Notes: generated from the sequence alone by a model not told the origin. Counted from the stretch's first letter, positions 1-9,510 are shown. The stretch: DNA of 64,000 nucleotides from Phosphitispora fastidiosa (GCF_019008365.1 NZ_JAHHUL010000006.1:109622-173621); one strand, 5' to 3'. A program made the numbers and translations.

Positions 1-897
1 GAGCTCCTGCTGCCGGTGCAGCACAAGCCCTATGCAAACGGCGACTGTGTCAACTGCCACGGCGCTCATGCAACCCCAGGGGAGAAACTGACCCTGGTGG
101 CGGGAAACGGACTTTGCTTAAGCTGCCATTATGGCTTAAATGAAAAAATACAGGCAGGTGCGAAAAACGGGTATATCCATACCCCGGTGAAAGAAAAGTG
201 TACCAATTGTCATGTTCCACACGCATCGGCAAAACCGGCCCTGCTTCCTGAAGCCAGGACGGAACTGTGTTACCTATGTCACTCATCCATGAGACCTGAA
301 TTTGCAAAAGCCTCCCACCACCCGGTGGGCAACGGCCTCCTGGACTGTGACGGGTGTCATGACCCGCATGTGGGCCCAGGGCCCAACCTGGTCAGAAAAG
401 CCGGGAACGATTTGTGTTATATGTGCCATTTAGGACTCGAAAGTACCTATGAAAAGCTCCAGCATGCTACCAAAGCCGAAGGGAAAGGAGGCTTGGGAGC
501 CTGTACCAACTGTCACGTACCACATGGGTCCGAGTATAAGCCCCTGCTGCTGGATAAGCAGGAACCGATGTGCAACAGCTGCCATACTGCTATAGGTAAG
601 GCCAGAATAAACCACCCCTTTGGGGATAAGTACACCGATCCCTGGCGTGGAGGCACACTCCACTGCACTAGCTGCCACGGGCCGCATGGAACAGAGCATA
701 AGCAGTTTACGCTGCTCTCTGATGACGAATTGTGTTTGAAGTGTCATGGGGAAAGGCGAAAGGACAATGAGAAGTATTTTAGTGTTCATAAGGTTATTAA
801 ACCCAAAAATGAACCCAAGGAAAAGACCATAGATACCACAGTTCCGCCAAGGGAACAGAACCGGACCGATGTCATTAATAAGAAGGCCGGAACATAA
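1..897 (+). CDS. Multiheme c-type cytochrome, 5' end cut by window
   Basis: The reading frame is open from the first base, so the N-terminus and any signal peptide lie outside the window. The visible 298 residues hold ten CXXCH heme sites (CVNCH, CLSCH, CTNCH, CYLCH, CDGCH, CYMCH, CTNCH, CNSCH, CTSCH, CLKCH). Many sit in the doubled-CXXCH pattern with CHxPH followed by a Leu-Leu pair, the family of paired CXXCH electron carriers. The C-terminus is a Lys/Pro-rich tail with no membrane segment. The next gene starts 79 bases downstream on the same strand, so it probably heads the TPR-NHL-cytochrome group. It is expected to act outside the cell membrane in electron transfer; the redox partner is unknown. 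Confidence 0.92.
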   Translation, partial: ELLLPVQHKPYANGDCVNCHGAHATPGEKLTLVAGNGLCLSCHYGLNEKIQAGAKNGYIHTPVKEKCTNCHVPHASAKPALLPEARTELCYLCHSSMRPEFAKASHHPVGNGLLDCDGCHDPHVGPGPNLVRKAGNDLCYMCHLGLESTYEKLQHATKAEGKGGLGACTNCHVPHGSEYKPLLLDKQEPMCNSCHTAIGKARINHPFGDKYTDPWRGGTLHCTSCHGPHGTEHKQFTLLSDDELCLKCHGERRKDNEKYFSVHKVIKPKNEPKEKTIDTTVPPREQNRTDVINKKAGT

Positions 898-976
898 CAA
901 AATAATTGTTTCATCTGGATGATAGAAACCGGTTAATTACCAACCAAAACCGGCTAACCTGGTAGGAGGGCAAGAA

Positions 977-1618
977 ATGGAAGAAAAGGAGCAGAAGGTT
1001 TCAGAAGTATCTCTGCGCACAGCTGTAATTTCTGTAGTAGTAGTTATTGTCGTGGTTGTATCTGTTGGTCTCTATTTAGGTAATACGTACTTTTGGAAAC
1101 CGGTTGAAGAAAAAAATATACTTGAAAAGAAATTTGCAGTGGCCGAACAGGTCTACCAAAAATACCCCCAATCAAAAGATGCGGCTCTTGCTTATGCTAT
1201 CGCGCTTTACACCCAGGGTGAAGAGGAAGAGGCATCTAAGAGATTTAAGGAATTGGAAACGCGCTTTCCTAAGGATACTGCAGTATTGATTAATTATGCT
1301 GTATTCAAAAAAGAAGCCGGTGACATCAAAGAGGCCAAGAGGCTGCTCGAAAAGGTGTTAAAGCAGTCACCCTACTTTGTGATGGCCAATGTTAATTATG
1401 GCATGATACTTCGTGAAGAAGGAAAAAATGATGAGGCTTTGGCAGCTTTTGATAAGGCACTAAAGATCGAACCTGGCGCAGCCGATATTCTTGTGGAAAA
1501 AGCCAAAGTATATGTAGCTATGAAAGATACCCAAAAAGCTAAGGAAAACCTGCAGAAGGCTATAAGTTTAGTTCCAGATTACGAGGATGCAGTGAAAATT
1601 CTGAATGAACTAAAATGA
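977..1618 (+). CDS. Membrane-anchored TPR protein
   Basis: This 213-residue protein has a short charged N-terminus, one hydrophobic segment at about residues 14-36 and then TPR-like helical pairs up to the C-terminus. The clearest unit is near residues 146-180, with the pattern ANVNYGMILREEGKNDEALA. The topology predicts a single N-terminal anchor with the TPR domain outside the cell. An AGGAGGG site lies 7 bases before the ATG. It sits between a cytochrome gene and an NHL gene, and a similar TPR gene in the same order occurs at 22773. TPR domains bind proteins, so a role in holding or assembling the neighbouring cytochrome is a fair inference, but no partner is shown. Confidence 0.85.
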   Translation: MEEKEQKVSEVSLRTAVISVVVVIVVVVSVGLYLGNTYFWKPVEEKNILEKKFAVAEQVYQKYPQSKDAALAYAIALYTQGEEEEASKRFKELETRFPKDTAVLINYAVFKKEAGDIKEAKRLLEKVLKQSPYFVMANVNYGMILREEGKNDEALAAFDKALKIEPGAADILVEKAKVYVAMKDTQKAKENLQKAISLVPDYEDAVKILNELK

Positions 1619-1631
1619 AATGGTGGCGAAT

Positions 1632-2600
1632 ATGAGCAAGAAAAGAATATCTAAACATGCATTACTAAATTTAATACTAGGTTCTGTATTGGTTGTGGTT
1701 GCGATTTTTGGCTACTTTTACATTAAGAAACTCAGTCCGGTCGAAGTAATGACTGCAGCAGTACCATTTCAGTCATTACCTGAGTACGAGTTTGCCTTTC
1801 CTATTTATGGGGGCGATACCGCTTTTAACAACCCATATGAGGTGCTGGCATTTGATGATGAGGTCTATGTGTCAGACCGGAAGAATAACAGAATAGCGGT
1901 CTATGACCGGACAGGCAAATTTACCAGGCAAATAGTCTCTGAAGAAACTTATTCACCTGCCGGGATGTGCTGGGACGGGACTAATCTGTGGGTGGCTGTC
2001 CCTGAAGCCAAACAGGTGGTTATGATGAACCCCGATGGTGTTATAATTGACAGTTTCAAGATGGAAAAAAACACTCTTCCATCTGATGTGGCGATTGACG
2101 GTGGGTTTATGTATGTCCTGAATAACATCGGAATGAATGTACTGAAATATGACCTGAACACCAGGGAAATGGTCACGAGTTTTGGCGGTAGCGGTGTTGA
2201 AGAAGGGAAAATGTACTACCCATATGGAATTGCTGTCAGAGAAGGCAATATATATGTAGCTGACTCTCTCAACAACAGAATCAACATATATGATCTTGAA
2301 GGTAATTTTGTTAAGAAATTGCCCAAACTCGAGGAAGGGGCCAAAGGCGGCGGGCTCTATGTTCCGCATGGCATCGCCTTTGACGATGACGGCAGGCTCT
2401 ATACTGTTGAAGGTATGGCTCATCAGGTGACGGCCATCAATGACCAGGGAGAAATTGATTTGCGAGTGACCAAGAGCGAAACAATTGAGGACCAGGCCCA
2501 GGATATTACTTTACCGACTGATGTTACTTTTGATGAAGTTGGGCGGATGTATGTGCTAGAACACGCCTTTAAGCGTGTATTGGTTTATAAAAGAAAATAG
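1632..2600 (+). CDS. Membrane-anchored NHL-repeat beta-propeller protein
   Basis: The 322-residue product has an N-terminal membrane anchor (about residues 12-32) and then repeated NHL-type blades such as NPYEVLAFDDEVYVSDRKNN, YYPYGIAVREGNIYVADSLNN and VPHGIAFDDDGRLYTVEG. These fit a six-bladed propeller outside the membrane. An ATG at 1620 is possible, but GGTGG at 1622-1626 sits correctly for the ATG at 1632, which also begins the basic MSKKR stretch. It lies 13 bases after the TPR gene and 21 bases before a six-heme cytochrome, so the three are almost certainly co-transcribed. NHL propellers usually mediate binding; a docking role for the cytochrome is inference. Confidence 0.87.
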   Translation: MSKKRISKHALLNLILGSVLVVVAIFGYFYIKKLSPVEVMTAAVPFQSLPEYEFAFPIYGGDTAFNNPYEVLAFDDEVYVSDRKNNRIAVYDRTGKFTRQIVSEETYSPAGMCWDGTNLWVAVPEAKQVVMMNPDGVIIDSFKMEKNTLPSDVAIDGGFMYVLNNIGMNVLKYDLNTREMVTSFGGSGVEEGKMYYPYGIAVREGNIYVADSLNNRINIYDLEGNFVKKLPKLEEGAKGGGLYVPHGIAFDDDGRLYTVEGMAHQVTAINDQGEIDLRVTKSETIEDQAQDITLPTDVTFDEVGRMYVLEHAFKRVLVYKRK

Positions 2601-2621
2601 CCTGGAAAGGAGGTGAAAAAG

Positions 2622-3701
2622 ATGAGAAAGGTATTAATTTTGGTGATGATGTCGTTACTGATGACATTAATTTTTGCATCATCCGCAGTGGCCCTTGAAC
2701 CCTATTATCATGGAGATTTTGACACCAACTCCGTAGGGTGTGCCAAGTGCCACGTTACTCACGCCGGTAGTGCCGCAGCTTTATTGATTGCCGGCCCAAC
2801 TCAAACGGAATTTTGCTATTATTGTCATGCCGACATCACTAAAAACCCTTATGACGCAGCTCTGGGTAAAATCCAGACAGACCTTGAAGTATGGCCATCT
2901 CTGGCCGGTGGATTTGACAGTTCCTTTGATTTTGACACTAAGAACTATGATGCTACCGACGGTGCGGTTGGGGCTAACTACATAGCTTCTAGTTCAGTCC
3001 ACGGGGTTGAATCATATGATGGTCCAGCCGGAGACAGTGATTGGGATATTGGAGCCCAAATCCCGGGTGGTACCAACACACTGGTAGGGAATTTTAGGTG
3101 CGGTTCCTGCCATGACCCTCACGCCGGAGGTACCTATCCGGCAGCCGGTGTGATGCCCCGTCTCCTGAAAGCCAACCTGTACGGTACTGACTTTGTTGTA
3201 GCTGACTTCCAGGACTGGACATTTTCTGCTGAGACTGCCTCTTCCGGGACCGACCTGAGAGCCAAGGTGCTTACAGGTTATGGTGACGAAGCAGGTAATT
3301 GGTGTGCCGGGTGTCATGACCTGTTTAACCAGACAGCCCATGATGCCGGTCAGGTAGCAGTGAATAATGCTTCTACCGGAAATGCGGACAAGTACATGCA
3401 CCGCATGAACTTTACCGTGAATGCTGCTAACGTGGGTGACATTACAAATGCTACATTAGAAAAGCTGGCATTGTCGGTTGGCGGCGATTTGACCTGTTTG
3501 ACCTGCCACAGGGCCCATGGTACTGCTTCAACAGTCACTGCAGGCACTGTCTTTAACCGGGCATGGAACTACCTGCATGGTGATGGAACAGCTGAAAGCG
3601 GCACTCAGGAATCTACAGTTCTGTTGCGGGAAAAAGAAAGAGATGTATGTTTTGACTGCCACGGTGCAGCTGAATTCAACAAACCGAGCCAGCAAGAATA
3701 A
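2622..3701 (+). CDS. Secreted six-heme c-type cytochrome
   Basis: The product is about 359 residues with a signal peptide (MRKVLILVMM... ending near VALEP) and six CXXCH motifs (CAKCH, CYYCH, CGSCH, CAGCH, CLTCH, CFDCH) between about residues 40 and 347. The first pair has the doubled-CXXCH layout with CHVTHAGSAAALL. A GTG at 2613 overlaps the AAAGGAGG ribosome site, so the ATG at 2622 is the real start. It closes the TPR-NHL-cytochrome group and is followed by a hairpin. The equivalent gene of the second group is at 24540. It is expected to be an extracytoplasmic electron carrier. Confidence 0.9.
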   Translation: MRKVLILVMMSLLMTLIFASSAVALEPYYHGDFDTNSVGCAKCHVTHAGSAAALLIAGPTQTEFCYYCHADITKNPYDAALGKIQTDLEVWPSLAGGFDSSFDFDTKNYDATDGAVGANYIASSSVHGVESYDGPAGDSDWDIGAQIPGGTNTLVGNFRCGSCHDPHAGGTYPAAGVMPRLLKANLYGTDFVVADFQDWTFSAETASSGTDLRAKVLTGYGDEAGNWCAGCHDLFNQTAHDAGQVAVNNASTGNADKYMHRMNFTVNAANVGDITNATLEKLALSVGGDLTCLTCHRAHGTASTVTAGTVFNRAWNYLHGDGTAESGTQESTVLLREKERDVCFDCHGAAEFNKPSQQE

Positions 3702-3719
3702 TTTGCATCCAAATGGTGA

Positions 3720-3743
3720 GTGCCCGGTGATTTTACCGGGCAC
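3720..3743 (+). terminator. Terminator-like hairpin after the six-heme cytochrome
   Basis: A perfect 9-bp stem (GTGCCCGGT with ACCGGGCAC) closes a six-base loop. Only a short CTTT follows, so the U-tract is weak. The position, 18 bases past the stop codon, suits the end of the first operon. Confidence 0.6.
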
Positions 3744-3873
3744 TTTACCACAGTTTTAATAATGCGTCATGTGATACGAATAAAGGCCATATATATAACT
3801 TTAGAAAACAAGCTGCTAAAGCATATTAACATATAGATTGATAGTGTAATCGTTTATGAGAGGAGGAGTTAAT

Positions 3874-5712
3874 TTGAAAAAAATACTCCTGCTGATTTCT
3901 TTAACGGCAATATTTATGATGGTGGGCATGGGAAACGCTGCTGCTGTTTCTGACGATTGTTCCAAATGTCATGGGACGGTAATAGGCACCTTCACTGTGG
4001 ATCCTCCGGTAACCAGCCAGACGTGTATGTTAGCATGTCATGGCGTAATCAGTTCTAGACATCCGTCTCCCAGTTGGCGGGCGGTTTTAGTTGATGGGGC
4101 AGGTTATTTTAAAAGTCCTGAGAGTATTCTAACCCCTGCTGCCACTATTCACCGCTATCATAATGGCAGTAACCTCCCTGCTGGCAGTAATGCCTGTAAA
4201 AGATGTCATTCAGCAGTAACATGTGAAGCCTGTCATAAGCCGGTAGCTCATACGGAACACGGCAGTACCGAGTACGCTGATTACCCTTCTTTCACATTAG
4301 CCACCGGCTCGGTATGGGGTAGCCAAACGTTGTCCTGTTCAACGTCGGAATGTCACAGCTTTTATGTTCCGGGGGTAACTGATATTAGAAAAGACGGAAA
4401 GCAGTTATGTATAAATTGCCACAGTACAGATAAATCCGGACATAATGAAGCTAACTTAGCCGGGGTTCACTCTTCTAAGAATGCTGCTCTCAGGCTGGGC
4501 GTCGCAGACTATATTGTATCCTGTGAAGGCTGCCATGCCGATACCTTGACAGCAGAACATAAAGCAGCAGTACAAAATGACAGTTTACCGGAGGACACTG
4601 AATGTGGGTATTGTCACGGCGGTTCGGCAGCGCCTCAGGTTAACAGTGTTGTATATGAAATTAAGGAAATAAACAGTTCTGTTGATGATCCGGGGATCCA
4701 GGCTGAGAACAGGAACTGTTCTAAATGCCACTTTGATGAGGTTGTCCTCCCGGGCAGATCACTGGAACATGTGACCTATCATATCGCATCAGAAAGTGAT
4801 AATATTGATATTTCGGGAGCGCCACATGAGGACTGCAACACCTGTCATGCCAATACAGATTTGATGTCCACGATTTATGGTCTGGCTAAAACCCCAATAT
4901 CAGACAGGGGCTATAGCTGTTTTACATGCCACAATGAACAGTTTGATATGGAACCTGTGCATTTGGCAGGTTTTGATGGGGATGAGACTGAGATTACCGA
5001 GGTACATCCAGGGTGCGGCACATGCCATACTCCAGGAAGTGAGTATTCTGAAAAGGTAGGGGAAATTCTTACCGACCTGAGCAATGGTACGGGCGGATAT
5101 GAATGTATGGAATGTCATTCCGGTGAAACTCTTGACGAAGAACATAACGGGATAATTGATGCTAATTGTACAACAACATGCCATAAGAGCGCACTTACAC
5201 TGGAGCATTTAGACAACCCCATTACCCAGGTAAGCAATGAGGATAATCCCCTCACTTGCGGCACCTGCCATAAAAATAATACTATAGAAATAAAAATAGC
5301 TATTACGACCGGAAATACTGATTGCACGGCCTGTCATAATCAGGCACATAATTTCAATATGATTCAGAAAGTGCCGGTTGATATCGCTCTTTATCCGGGT
5401 TTCCAATGGTCAACACCACAATCGGCTTTGATCTGGGCTGATGAAGCCTGGATGCCTTCAGGTTACGAAGGGGCAAAGTTAATTATATCCAACCGTACGA
5501 ACGTTTCCAGGGTTGAAGTATGGGATTATTACAGGGAAGAAATGTCGTCAAATGGATGGTCAATGCCTTCAGTACAACTGTCCACAAATTCCTTTATAGC
5601 TGAATTTGTAAAAGACAGGAGAAAAGTCACCGTGTTTTTCTACGGTGGTGAAAATCACGCTGCTGAACCAATATTGCCTGGTGGTTACCGGTTGGAAATA
5701 CTTTACAAGTAG
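3874..5712 (+). CDS. Secreted ~16-heme cytochrome with variant heme motifs
   Basis: Translation probably begins at the TTG at 3874, seven bases after AGGAGG; an in-frame ATG at 3856 lies before that site. The 612-residue product has a signal peptide, thirteen CXXCH motifs, two CX3CH motifs (CMLACH at 4024-4041, CTTTCH at 5167-5184) and one CX4CH motif (CSTSECH at 4336-4356). After the last heme site (about residue 487) comes a heme-free domain of about 115 residues with the pattern VEVWDYYREEMSSNGW, of unknown function. The N-terminal region is shared with the products of 6058 and 9670, so this is the shortest member of a three-gene family. Confidence 0.9.
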   Translation: MKKILLLISLTAIFMMVGMGNAAAVSDDCSKCHGTVIGTFTVDPPVTSQTCMLACHGVISSRHPSPSWRAVLVDGAGYFKSPESILTPAATIHRYHNGSNLPAGSNACKRCHSAVTCEACHKPVAHTEHGSTEYADYPSFTLATGSVWGSQTLSCSTSECHSFYVPGVTDIRKDGKQLCINCHSTDKSGHNEANLAGVHSSKNAALRLGVADYIVSCEGCHADTLTAEHKAAVQNDSLPEDTECGYCHGGSAAPQVNSVVYEIKEINSSVDDPGIQAENRNCSKCHFDEVVLPGRSLEHVTYHIASESDNIDISGAPHEDCNTCHANTDLMSTIYGLAKTPISDRGYSCFTCHNEQFDMEPVHLAGFDGDETEITEVHPGCGTCHTPGSEYSEKVGEILTDLSNGTGGYECMECHSGETLDEEHNGIIDANCTTTCHKSALTLEHLDNPITQVSNEDNPLTCGTCHKNNTIEIKIAITTGNTDCTACHNQAHNFNMIQKVPVDIALYPGFQWSTPQSALIWADEAWMPSGYEGAKLIISNRTNVSRVEVWDYYREEMSSNGWSMPSVQLSTNSFIAEFVKDRRKVTVFFYGGENHAAEPILPGGYRLEILYK

Positions 5713-5726
5713 TTTGTTGCATGCGG

Positions 5727-5756
5727 ATAAGCCGGTATAGTTTTATACCGGCTTAT
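5727..5756 (+). terminator. Strong hairpin after the ~16-heme cytochrome gene
   Basis: A perfect 13-bp inverted repeat (ATAAGCCGGTATA with TATACCGGCTTAT) has a four-base loop. It begins 14 bases after the stop codon. There is no long T-run, but the stem and position fit a terminator, possibly working in both directions. Confidence 0.7.
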
Positions 5757-5831
5757 TATACTTCAAAAGGCAGGTTCTAAAGAATAAACGTTAACATAAA
5801 GTTTTAAAAATACGAATATTACAAAAATACT

Positions 5832-5860
5832 GCAGGAGAAATTATAACATTGTTTAATAT
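5832..5860 (+). promoter_or_regulatory. Sigma-H-like promoter upstream of the 35-heme gene
   Basis: GCAGGAGAA, an 11-base spacer and GTTTAATAT fit the Bacillus sigma-H pattern RnAGGAWWW-N11/12-RnnGAATWW with one mismatch in each half. The same arrangement is conserved before the paralogue at 9670. Confidence 0.5.
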
Positions 5861-5898
5861 TACCAAGTATAAGGTTTAAAAGTAAGAAATTTTATTTT

Positions 5899-5933
5899 AA
5901 TTGCTAACAACTTGACCGGTTGGCAATTTTTAT
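5899..5933 (+). promoter_or_regulatory. Conserved leader hairpin with T-run (possible attenuator)
   Basis: AATTGCTAAC pairs with GTTGGCAATT (10 bp, one G-T pair) around a ten-base loop and is followed by TTTTTATT. It lies after the putative promoter at 5832 and before the cytochrome start. The upstream gene already has its own hairpin at 5727. A matching element precedes the 9670 gene. This is read as a possible leader terminator; no ligand-binding fold was recognised. Confidence 0.5.
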
Positions 5934-6057
5934 TGTCGTCGGGAAATGGAAAAATATGTAACATAACCAAGGAAAAAATGTTAATCATACGAGAGGAGGT
6001 GAAATAAAAGTAATGCTAAAAAGTAGAAAAAAAATGTGCCGAAAGGAGGTTGGATAT

Positions 6058-9000
6058 TTGAAGAAAACAATTTTGGCAGCTTTGGGTCTGTTTGTTGTCA
6101 TGACACTATTTGCTTCCAGTGGAGTCGGTGCAGCTACTGCCGGTGATGACTGTACCAACTGCCACGGAACAATTGTTTCTGATTTTATGGTAGCGTCACC
6201 TACGCTGGGAGAGACCTGTACGGTCTGCCATGGAGTGATTACCGCACGACACTCTTCCCCTGCATGGATTGCTGTGTACGTTGACGGCGTAGGATATTTT
6301 AAATCAGCAGACAGTGTTTTAACCGGTCCCCCCAGCATACACTCATATCACAGCGGAATGAATACTCCTGCTGGGAGTGATGCCTGTGCCAGATGCCATC
6401 GAGCAGCATCCTGTGAAACTTGTCATACTCCTGTCAATCATAAACTTCACGGCAGTACCGAAATGGAAAGTTATCCATCATACATTGTAGCTACCGGGAT
6501 AAGTTTTGGTTCTCTGGACATTAGCTGTTCCACTTCCAACTGTCATAAATTTTACTCCCCGGGCATTGTCCCATCAGGCCCAAACGATACAACCAACCTC
6601 TGCTTCAACTGTCACAGCACCGATAAAGCAGGTCATGACGATACCCAACTTGCAGCACTACATACTACCACATTTCCCAGTGAACTCATGTTTACCGGCC
6701 AACTGACAGGTATATATCCGGTTGATTGTTCAGGATGTCATAACAGTACTCTTGATGTTGAACACGCAAATCAGGATAAAGACTGTATGGCCTGTCACAA
6801 ATCCACCAACGCTGCTGTAATTAACGTGATTGATATAGCCGACAACACTGAAGCCAACCGCGCCTGTGACAAGTGCCATTTCAATGCCGGAGTTATCCCA
6901 GTACCTGAGGAGCATCCACTTTTCCATATTGCCACAGAGAGTAACAATCTGCGGATTGACGGCGTGCCGCATGAGTCATGCAATACCTGTCACCAGAGGC
7001 AGGAAATCCTTCCTGAGATTGCAGTACTTGCAGGCAGTTCAGTTAAAAACTACTCATGTTTTGACTGCCACAACGGTGACGGGACCACAGGGTCCAATCC
7101 CAAGGCGCCTGTTCACAGCGCCGATTACAGCGGTCAGCAGATGGCTGTTATGGACGTACACACGAGTTGTGCATCATGTCATACTCCGGGCACCACATAT
7201 GCCGCAGTGATTGACACAATCATTGCTGATGGCCGCAGTGACAGTTATTCCTGTACAGAATGCCATACTGACTTATCATCAGGCCACCAAGCCGCTTTTG
7301 AAGGGGTTCTGTATGATGATACAACCGCCTTCCACCTGAAATGTACAGACTGCCACAATGAGGCCTATAAGAGTGTTATTGCCGGGCTGAAGGAAGATGT
7401 AAAAGATGGTACAGGTTATGAATGCTCTGCCTGTCACCTGGAAGATAATGAAAAAGGCACATCACCATATTATCCTGTTCACCAGGCTGACGGAGAACAG
7501 ATTGTAGGCTACCATCCATTGTCCTGTGAAACATGCCATGGAGTGGTTGACGGACAGTACCGGGTTGATATTGACCCCATCAGAGACAATGTCCCTGTAC
7601 CAGGTTATTCATGTTCCGCATGCCATGGGGATATTGCCACAATGCATCAAAGCACGACAGACCTGGCAACAACTGACCTCATTGCTGCAGATAAGCCGGT
7701 TGACTGTTCCTGGTGCCACACATCAACAAACGAAACCTATGCCGTAAATAACCTCATCGGGGTTCATGTGGAGCCAAATATCACTTTAAACCAAGACTAT
7801 ACCTGCGGTGTATGCCATGACCCGGATGCTCCGGTAGGGGTTCAGATTGACACCGGTTTGACAGCCTGTGAAGCATGTCATAATGATGTTTCCGCACCTG
7901 CAAAACACCCGGAAGACCAATACGCTCCAGAGCATGAGGTGGATTTGTTCCCGGTATTTATGCCTGAATACAGTCCTGATTGCAGTACCTGTCATGCCGA
8001 CTCCTTAATAGACATCCATTCAGCTGTCAGTGTTGGATGTGGCGCCTGCCATACTGATGAGCGATTTAAACCTGCAGTGGTAGGTCTTGATGTATCCTGT
8101 GAAGGCTGTCATGACGCCTCAGTCAATGCTGAAATGGATATGGCGGAAACTCATAAACCTTTCCATGACGCTGATACCGCGCTTTATCCGGATACCGTAT
8201 TCTGTCTTAACTGTCACCAGACAGATGATTCAGCTGCAGGGCAGAATCTCCTGGCCGTGCATAAGAAACGCAGCAGTTCTACAGTGACCTGTGACTCCTG
8301 TCACGGGACAATAGCCAGGGATTCGGTGAAAGAGGCTATTGCAGCTGGGGATGTAAGCTGCCAGGCCTGTCATGGGGAAGGAGACCACACCCATAACGTA
8401 GTTGTTTACGAGGAACCTGAGGAAGTAGATTGTGCTGCTTGCCACGCTACTGATTCTACCGGTGGCGATACGGAATTGGCTGAACTTCATAACGCGTATG
8501 ATAAAGACTGCGCGGCATGCCATACTGAGCCGTTTTATGGTGAAGTCATTGCCAGGGACGGAGAGCTTGATATGCTGATAAACGGATCAACCTCCATTTA
8601 TTGCAGTGACTGCCACAACGGTAATACGGCAGATGGCTACCCGGTAACACGGGATGCTGCTCACCTGCCTGAACATAAGGCTGTTCAGGATATTGAACAG
8701 ACGGATTTGGATTGCAGTGTGTGTCACTCCTTTAACATTACAGCCGGTACAGAATATGTTTTCACCGGTCAGGGATCTGCTGTCCATGAGGGAGGCTGCA
8801 ATACCTGTCACGGTAATACAGGTATTCAGGAGATTATTAATCCCATGGTAGGTGAGAGTAATAACTACAATTGCACTTTATGCCACAACGGTTCAGATGC
8901 AAAAACACATGTGAAATTGCATAGGGTTGTTAATAGCGAAGGTTGTATCAATTGTCACGGTAATGGCGCTAATGATGTCGTTTTAGCACATAACGGAAAT

Positions 9001-9174
9001 TGTGCCACCTGCCATACAGCCAGCCCCGCTATAGCTATTACCACAACAGTCATTGAGCAGAATCTCAGTTCGAATACTACCGTTAAGGAATATAGCTGTA
9101 CCGACTGCCACCAGTCTGTTTCCCACCAGCGGGGCGGTCAGGAGTCCGCTCCCCAGAAGCGGATCGGAAGGTAA
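6058..9174 (+). CDS. Secreted 35-heme-motif cytochrome
   Basis: The best start is TTG at 6058, eight bases after AAAGGAGG. A second in-frame start, ATG at 6013 behind its own AGGAGGT, would add 15 residues, and both start signals are conserved in the 9670 paralogue. From 6058 the product is 1038 residues, with a signal peptide, 34 CXXCH motifs and one CX4CH (CSTSNCH at 6526-6546). It has almost no heme-free domain. It matches the 9670 product closely over the first ~430 residues and more loosely afterwards. The C-terminus stops abruptly after SVSHQ with a short basic tail, at a point where the larger paralogue continues. It is expected to be an extracytoplasmic electron conduit. Confidence 0.92.
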   Translation: MKKTILAALGLFVVMTLFASSGVGAATAGDDCTNCHGTIVSDFMVASPTLGETCTVCHGVITARHSSPAWIAVYVDGVGYFKSADSVLTGPPSIHSYHSGMNTPAGSDACARCHRAASCETCHTPVNHKLHGSTEMESYPSYIVATGISFGSLDISCSTSNCHKFYSPGIVPSGPNDTTNLCFNCHSTDKAGHDDTQLAALHTTTFPSELMFTGQLTGIYPVDCSGCHNSTLDVEHANQDKDCMACHKSTNAAVINVIDIADNTEANRACDKCHFNAGVIPVPEEHPLFHIATESNNLRIDGVPHESCNTCHQRQEILPEIAVLAGSSVKNYSCFDCHNGDGTTGSNPKAPVHSADYSGQQMAVMDVHTSCASCHTPGTTYAAVIDTIIADGRSDSYSCTECHTDLSSGHQAAFEGVLYDDTTAFHLKCTDCHNEAYKSVIAGLKEDVKDGTGYECSACHLEDNEKGTSPYYPVHQADGEQIVGYHPLSCETCHGVVDGQYRVDIDPIRDNVPVPGYSCSACHGDIATMHQSTTDLATTDLIAADKPVDCSWCHTSTNETYAVNNLIGVHVEPNITLNQDYTCGVCHDPDAPVGVQIDTGLTACEACHNDVSAPAKHPEDQYAPEHEVDLFPVFMPEYSPDCSTCHADSLIDIHSAVSVGCGACHTDERFKPAVVGLDVSCEGCHDASVNAEMDMAETHKPFHDADTALYPDTVFCLNCHQTDDSAAGQNLLAVHKKRSSSTVTCDSCHGTIARDSVKEAIAAGDVSCQACHGEGDHTHNVVVYEEPEEVDCAACHATDSTGGDTELAELHNAYDKDCAACHTEPFYGEVIARDGELDMLINGSTSIYCSDCHNGNTADGYPVTRDAAHLPEHKAVQDIEQTDLDCSVCHSFNITAGTEYVFTGQGSAVHEGGCNTCHGNTGIQEIINPMVGESNNYNCTLCHNGSDAKTHVKLHRVVNSEGCINCHGNGANDVVLAHNGNCATCHTASPAIAITTTVIEQNLSSNTTVKEYSCTDCHQSVSHQRGGQESAPQKRIGR

Positions 9175-9209
9175 ACTGCTGTTTTATAAGGAAGACCAAT
9201 AAGTTCATT

Positions 9210-9236
9210 AAGCTGTGCCGGTCACAGGCACAGCTT
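9210..9236 (+). terminator. Terminator-like hairpin after the 35-heme gene
   Basis: A perfect 10-bp stem (AAGCTGTGCC with GGCACAGCTT) has a seven-base loop. The following T-run is very short. The sequence resembles the hairpin at 17446. Confidence 0.6.
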
Positions 9237-9342
9237 TGAACAGGCGAAAACTCCTAAGGAAAGTAATACTACTGCTACAAAAGGCAGGTTCTACATCATG
9301 TGTGTTAAAGATACTAAAGAAATTGAAAATTGAAAAAATGTA

Positions 9343-9371
9343 GCAGGAAAAATTGTCACATTGTGTAATAT
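9343..9371 (+). promoter_or_regulatory. Sigma-H-like promoter upstream of the giant cytochrome
   Basis: GCAGGAAAA matches the sigma-H -35 pattern fully. After an 11-base spacer, GTGTAATAT matches the -10 pattern except for T in place of G in GAAT. Confidence 0.5.
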
Positions 9372-9510
9372 TACAAAGTGTAAAAGATTTGAAATGCAAT
9401 TATATAAATATGTATGAAAATATGAAATCCGACTATAAACTAGTTTTTCTAAATCTACGATAATAATATTGGGAAATATATTTAGATATATTAAGAAAAA
9501 TTGTCATTAT

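Noticed and set aside
9174..9240. Possible frameshift at the end of the 35-heme gene that would join it to more heme sequence.
   Set aside because: No CXXCH coding is seen in any frame after the stop at 9174, and a hairpin and a duplicated leader follow.
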